A DNA stretch of 64,000 bases from an uncultured Roseicyclus sp. (GTDB lineage Bacteria; Pseudomonadota; Alphaproteobacteria; Rhodobacterales; Rhodobacteraceae), in assembly GCA_947489665.1 (NCBI GenBank), contig CANLEH010000002.1, forward strand, positions 372,001 through 436,000, written 5' to 3'. The position numbers and the translations under genes were made by a program. Below the pieces are notes generated by a model that ran no database searches, was not told the DNA's origin, and worked only from the letters and a program-made list of their open reading frames with translations. Numbering within the stretch: position 1 is the stretch's first letter; each line of letters starts with the position of its first letter. Of this stretch, positions 61,312 through 64,000 are shown one piece after another.

Positions 61312-62139
61312 TCACGCGGCCGTGGACCACGCGCCGGCGACCATTGCGGTCTTGGAAAATTCAGCAAAGTCCCGTGGTTTGCGGCCTAAGGCGCGTTCGA
61401 CTCCGTCTGCCGTGTGGGCGTTGCGGCCATCCAGCGTTTCGCGGGCGATCTGCGTAAAGACCTCCGCCACGAAATCACCGCCAGAGGCTGCAACATTGGC
61501 GTGGAAGTCCTCAAAGGTAATCGGGATGTGCTGAATGTGCCGCCCCAAGGTCGTGGACAACACTTCGGCCATCTCTGCGAATGTCATCAGGCGTGGACCG
61601 GTGACCTCATAGCGTTCGCCGATGTGCCCGTCTTCGGTCAAGGCTGCGACAACAACATCGGCAATATCGTCAATGTCGATGATCGGCTCTTGGATATCTC
61701 CGCCGGGCATTGGCAGCACGCCGCCAAGGATCGGGTCGCGCAAATAGCCTTCGCTGAAATTCTGCGCAAACCAGGCGGCCCTGACTATGGTAAAGGGCAG
61801 GCCAGAATTGCGGACAATTTCTTCGCCCATAGTGGCAAAATGCTCTCCACGGCCCGACAAAAGGACGATGTGCTCAAGCCCGGTGTCAGCTGCGACCTTG
61901 GTGAAAGCTTCCAGTTTCTCGACAGCGCCGGGGAACGCGAGATCGGGGAAGTAGGTGACATATGCCTTGGAAACGCCGGTCAGGACAGGTGCCCATGTGC
62001 TGGGATCTTCCCAGTCGAAAGGCGTCTCGGACCGCCGCGCACCGCGCCGCACGGCAACGCCTTTCGCTTCAAGCTTGCTGGCGACACGAGAGCCGGTCTT
62101 GCCAGTGGCGCCGATGACGAGGATGGGGTGGTTGGTCAT
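61312..62139 (-). CDS. NmrA-like NAD(P)-binding SDR protein
   Basis: A 275-residue atypical SDR. ILVIGATGKTGSRVASKLEA contains the GATGKTG loop; VVLLSGRGEHFATMGEEIVR, FTIVRAAWFAQNFSEGY and DDIADVVVAALTEDG are typical of the NmrA/NAD(P)H-sensor or quinone-reductase-2-like group. AAGGAGA precedes the ATG, and the inverted repeat CCTTGGT-N11-ACCAAGG (62149-62173) lies in its leader. Confidence 0.9.
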   Translation of the reverse strand: MTNHPILVIGATGKTGSRVASKLEAKGVAVRRGARRSETPFDWEDPSTWAPVLTGVSKAYVTYFPDLAFPGAVEKLEAFTKVAADTGLEHIVLLSGRGEHFATMGEEIVRNSGLPFTIVRAAWFAQNFSEGYLRDPILGGVLPMPGGDIQEPIIDIDDIADVVVAALTEDGHIGERYEVTGPRLMTFAEMAEVLSTTLGRHIQHIPITFEDFHANVAASGGDFVAEVFTQIARETLDGRNAHTADGVERALGRKPRDFAEFSKTAMVAGAWSTAA

Positions 62140-62148
62140 TTTCTGTCT

Positions 62149-62173
62149 CCTTGGTTCGTGTTGATGACCAAGG
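62149..62173. promoter_or_regulatory. Inverted repeat in the leader of the SDR/DUF1772 operon
   Basis: CCTTGGT-N11-ACCAAGG, perfect 7-base arms, 10 bases before the SDR start and overlapping its ribosome site on the minus strand. It could be an operator for the AraC protein encoded 85 bases upstream. Confidence 0.4.
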
Positions 62174-62257
62174 TCTAGAAAATCCGGAGTGCCCCGGTAT
62201 TGACCGCGATTGCCAGGGTTTTGACATCTGCGGCCAATGCCGCGTGTCGGGGTGTCT

Positions 62258-63256
62258 TTACCCCAGAGACTTCCGATAGGCCGCCGGCGTCATCCCCATC
62301 CACCGTTTGAAAGCGCGGTTGAACGCGCTTTGCTCGGAATATCCGGTGAGGAACGCAACCTCGGACAGAGAGTAGCGTTCGTCTTGTAGGATAGCTGTGG
62401 CGATCTCGCGGCGTGTTTCTTCGGTCAGGGTCTGAAAGCTGAGCCCATGCTCGGCAAGACGCCGGTGAAAGGAACGGGCGCTTAGCCCCAGTTTGCGGGC
62501 GATATCCGCCATTTTGGGCAGCCCGTCGCTGAGGGCGCGGGCAATCTCGCTTTTTGTTTGCGTCTGCAAAGCGGGCGCGTCATCGATTTGCGCAAGTTCC
62601 TGATCGAGGTGCGATACAAGAAACTGCGTGATCCCCTCATCCCCAAGAATATTCGGTTCCGAAAGAGACTGTCGAGAGAGCAGCATCGCATCTCTGTCCG
62701 CACCGAAACGGACGGGACAACCAAAATAAGCTTCGTGATGCCCGATTGTCTTGGGCGCGGCGTGCTTGAAGGTGACTTCGATCGGGGAAAAGGGTCGCGG
62801 CGACACTTGTCGACTGAGCGAAACTCCACTCGCCAAGTCAGCCTCGATCGAGATGCGCATACCAAGCCGCCGAATGCCGTCGCGATGTTCGATAAACAAA
62901 ATGCCGTCGTCAGTTTCCTGAAGCTCATACTGCGTAAAGCTGCTCCAGAGGCGCCAGTACCGCGCCACGCGTGAGAACGAGCCAAGGAGATTGGGCGCAG
63001 ATTTCCAAGCCAAGCCAAGCGCGCCGTATTCGTCCGGTCGCATCGCTTCACCTACTATCAGTGGCAAAGACGTTACATCCATCTTGTCGGCCATCAGCTC
63101 GATCATGCCATAGAAGTCGTCCTCATCAAGCATTTGCTTGGGGTCCCATGCGCCGTCGGCATCGACGCCAACCGAATCCAGGACCGCATTTGCATCGATG
63201 GCATTGCCCGCGACGCCAACAACTCTCCGAGCGAAAAGAGACGTAACTTGACCCAT
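62258..63256 (-). CDS. AraC family transcriptional regulator
   Basis: A 332-residue regulator of the same layout as the one at 54241: an arabinose-binding-type N-terminal region (RRVVGVAGNAIDANAVLDSV, SLPLIVGEAMRPDEYGALGL) and a C-terminal double helix-turn-helix (IARKLGLSARSFHRRLAEHG, FLTGYSEQSAFNRAFKRWMG). It lies just upstream of, and codirectional with, the SDR and DUF1772 genes, which it probably controls. Confidence 0.92.
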   Translation of the reverse strand: MGQVTSLFARRVVGVAGNAIDANAVLDSVGVDADGAWDPKQMLDEDDFYGMIELMADKMDVTSLPLIVGEAMRPDEYGALGLAWKSAPNLLGSFSRVARYWRLWSSFTQYELQETDDGILFIEHRDGIRRLGMRISIEADLASGVSLSRQVSPRPFSPIEVTFKHAAPKTIGHHEAYFGCPVRFGADRDAMLLSRQSLSEPNILGDEGITQFLVSHLDQELAQIDDAPALQTQTKSEIARALSDGLPKMADIARKLGLSARSFHRRLAEHGLSFQTLTEETRREIATAILQDERYSLSEVAFLTGYSEQSAFNRAFKRWMGMTPAAYRKSLG

Positions 63257-63728
63257 GCATTTAAGTTAAGCCAGTCGAAAACACGTTCCAAGTATTCCGG
63301 CAGAATGGGAGTCATTCCCAAAGTCTTGACGGATGGCCGTTTAGCTGGTGACCAAGTTGCCTGATACTACCGCCGCAAAGCTATGATTTGGTCTTTTCGG
63401 AGTGCATTCGAATGATCGAATTGACGATAAGCCCTGCAACGCTGGGACTCGCCTGCTGCCGGCACTAACCGATGCCGCGTCAGCAATAGCCGGAGCTGCA
63501 CATGTCCGCTTTGTTCGCGACGTTTGAGTTAGACCCCTCTCAAATTTTGCTTATGCAGCGAATGGCGGCTCTGACGGGCCGCGTCGCAGCATCTTGACCC
63601 ATTGGGCAACGGCAGGTTTGGGCCGCTAGAAGCTTCTAGACAACGTTCGCCGGTGAATTCTGCGCTTCCACTGATGGCGGCAGAGAGCACTTTTCGGCGA
63701 ATGCTGCCTTCGCACGAATGTCCGCTTG
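63257..63728. other. Gap of 472 bases, no gene supported
   Basis: Holds degenerate strings such as CACATGTCCGCTTTG (63498-63512), GCGAATGGCGGCTCTGACGG (63557-63576) and GAATGTCCGCTTGC (63716-63729), similar to those in other gaps, but no frame with a ribosome site and no terminator or RNA gene that I recognise. Confidence 0.5.
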
Positions 63729-64000
63729 CTACTTGTTCTTGTCGCGGGCGCGCAGGCGGCTCAACGTGACGGGTGTGATACCCAAGAACGATGCGATCAA
63801 GGAATGGGCAAACTTGGTTTCATATCCTGGGAATGCTTCGCGAAACCACGTTAGCCGTTCTGCCCCTCCAAGAGCGGCGAGGCACCACTCTCTCTCCGCC
63901 TTTTCTGCCAATGTGTCGCGCATGACCGTGTTCCCCCAGTTCCGAATCGATTGGGCAGAGACCATCAGTTCCGTGAGCAGGTCCGTCTCGATCCTGACGA
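63729..64000 (-). CDS. Crp/Fnr family regulator, C-terminal part (5' end outside window)
   Basis: The minus-strand frame is open to the right edge of the window. The visible about 90 residues read RIETDLLTELMVSAQSIRNW, then RDTLAEKAEREWCLAALGG, and end with a winged helix (YETKFAHSLIASFLGITPVT followed by LSRLRARDKNK). The HSLIASFLGITPVTLSRLR segment is the recognition helix of Crp/Fnr-type regulators that lack the basic C-terminal extension. The N-terminal effector domain and start lie outside the window. Confidence 0.82.
   Translation of the reverse strand, partial: VRIETDLLTELMVSAQSIRNWGNTVMRDTLAEKAEREWCLAALGGAERLTWFREAFPGYETKFAHSLIASFLGITPVTLSRLRARDKNK

Overview
This window looks like part of a Rhodobacterales (Roseobacter-group alphaproteobacterium) chromosome. 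The evidence is gene content and order (trgA-trgB-cysK, alaS-recA-cckA), an alphaproteobacterial GTTC-N7-GTTC LexA box upstream of recA, a CtrA-type TTAA-N7-TTAACC site upstream of cckA, the PhyR/EcfG stress module, and TRAP and TctABC transporters. Most of it is coding DNA with short gaps; no rRNA operon, CRISPR array or intact insertion sequence was seen.

Layout. (1) 1-4.4 kb: a general stress response block. The C-terminal part of phyR is followed by dps, a formate/nitrite-transporter-like gene broken by one in-frame TGA, three very small membrane or anchored proteins, csbD, a Crp/Fnr regulator and a degenerate receiver protein. Five sites matching the EcfG promoter pattern (GGAAC, 16-17 bases, (c/g)GTT) precede five of these transcription units. 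(2) 4.9-10.8 kb: tctCAB with a divergent LysR gene, a haloacetate (fluoroacetate-type) dehalogenase and a tartrate/isopropylmalate-type dehydrogenase. (3) 11.2-33.6 kb: conserved housekeeping genes: tRNA-Ser(GGA), an EEP-family protein, alaX, an MscS channel, cysK, trgB, trgA, cfa, photolyase, a DUF1330 protein, alaS, recA, a sulfotransferase-like gene, cckA, an rsmB-like gene, guaB, rlmE, a PPOX flavoprotein and ppx. (4) 33.9-38.9 kb: a one-carbon cluster with a MetF-type reductase, a methyltetrahydrofolate:corrinoid methyltransferase and a 2Fe-2S/ASKHA corrinoid reactivase. (5) 39.0-42.9 kb: a small integrative element with a tyrosine recombinase, an unrecognised 310-residue protein, an AlpA-like protein and a winged-helix protein. 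(6) 43-50.6 kb: 3-dehydroshikimate dehydratase (quiC type), an HpaI aldolase, a TRAP transporter, a Gfo/Idh/MocA dehydrogenase and a divergent GntR regulator. (7) 51-64 kb: an accessory region with a LysR/quinone-oxidoreductase pair, two AraC-controlled modules carrying NAD(P)-binding SDR proteins and membrane proteins, two class-C serine hydrolases around an alpha/beta hydrolase, and a truncated Crp/Fnr gene at the right edge.

How the genes work together. PhyR probably releases EcfG to transcribe the stress block beside it. The TctABC and TRAP regions each pair solute uptake with catabolic enzymes and a divergent regulator. The one-carbon cluster can pass methyl groups from a corrinoid protein to tetrahydrofolate and on to methylene-THF, but its corrinoid protein and substrate methyltransferase are not in the window; the integrative element starts right after the cluster. 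In the last region, start/stop overlaps (TAATG, ATGA) point to polycistronic mRNAs under AraC control.

All calls come from reading motifs, lengths, start and stop positions and context. No database search was run.
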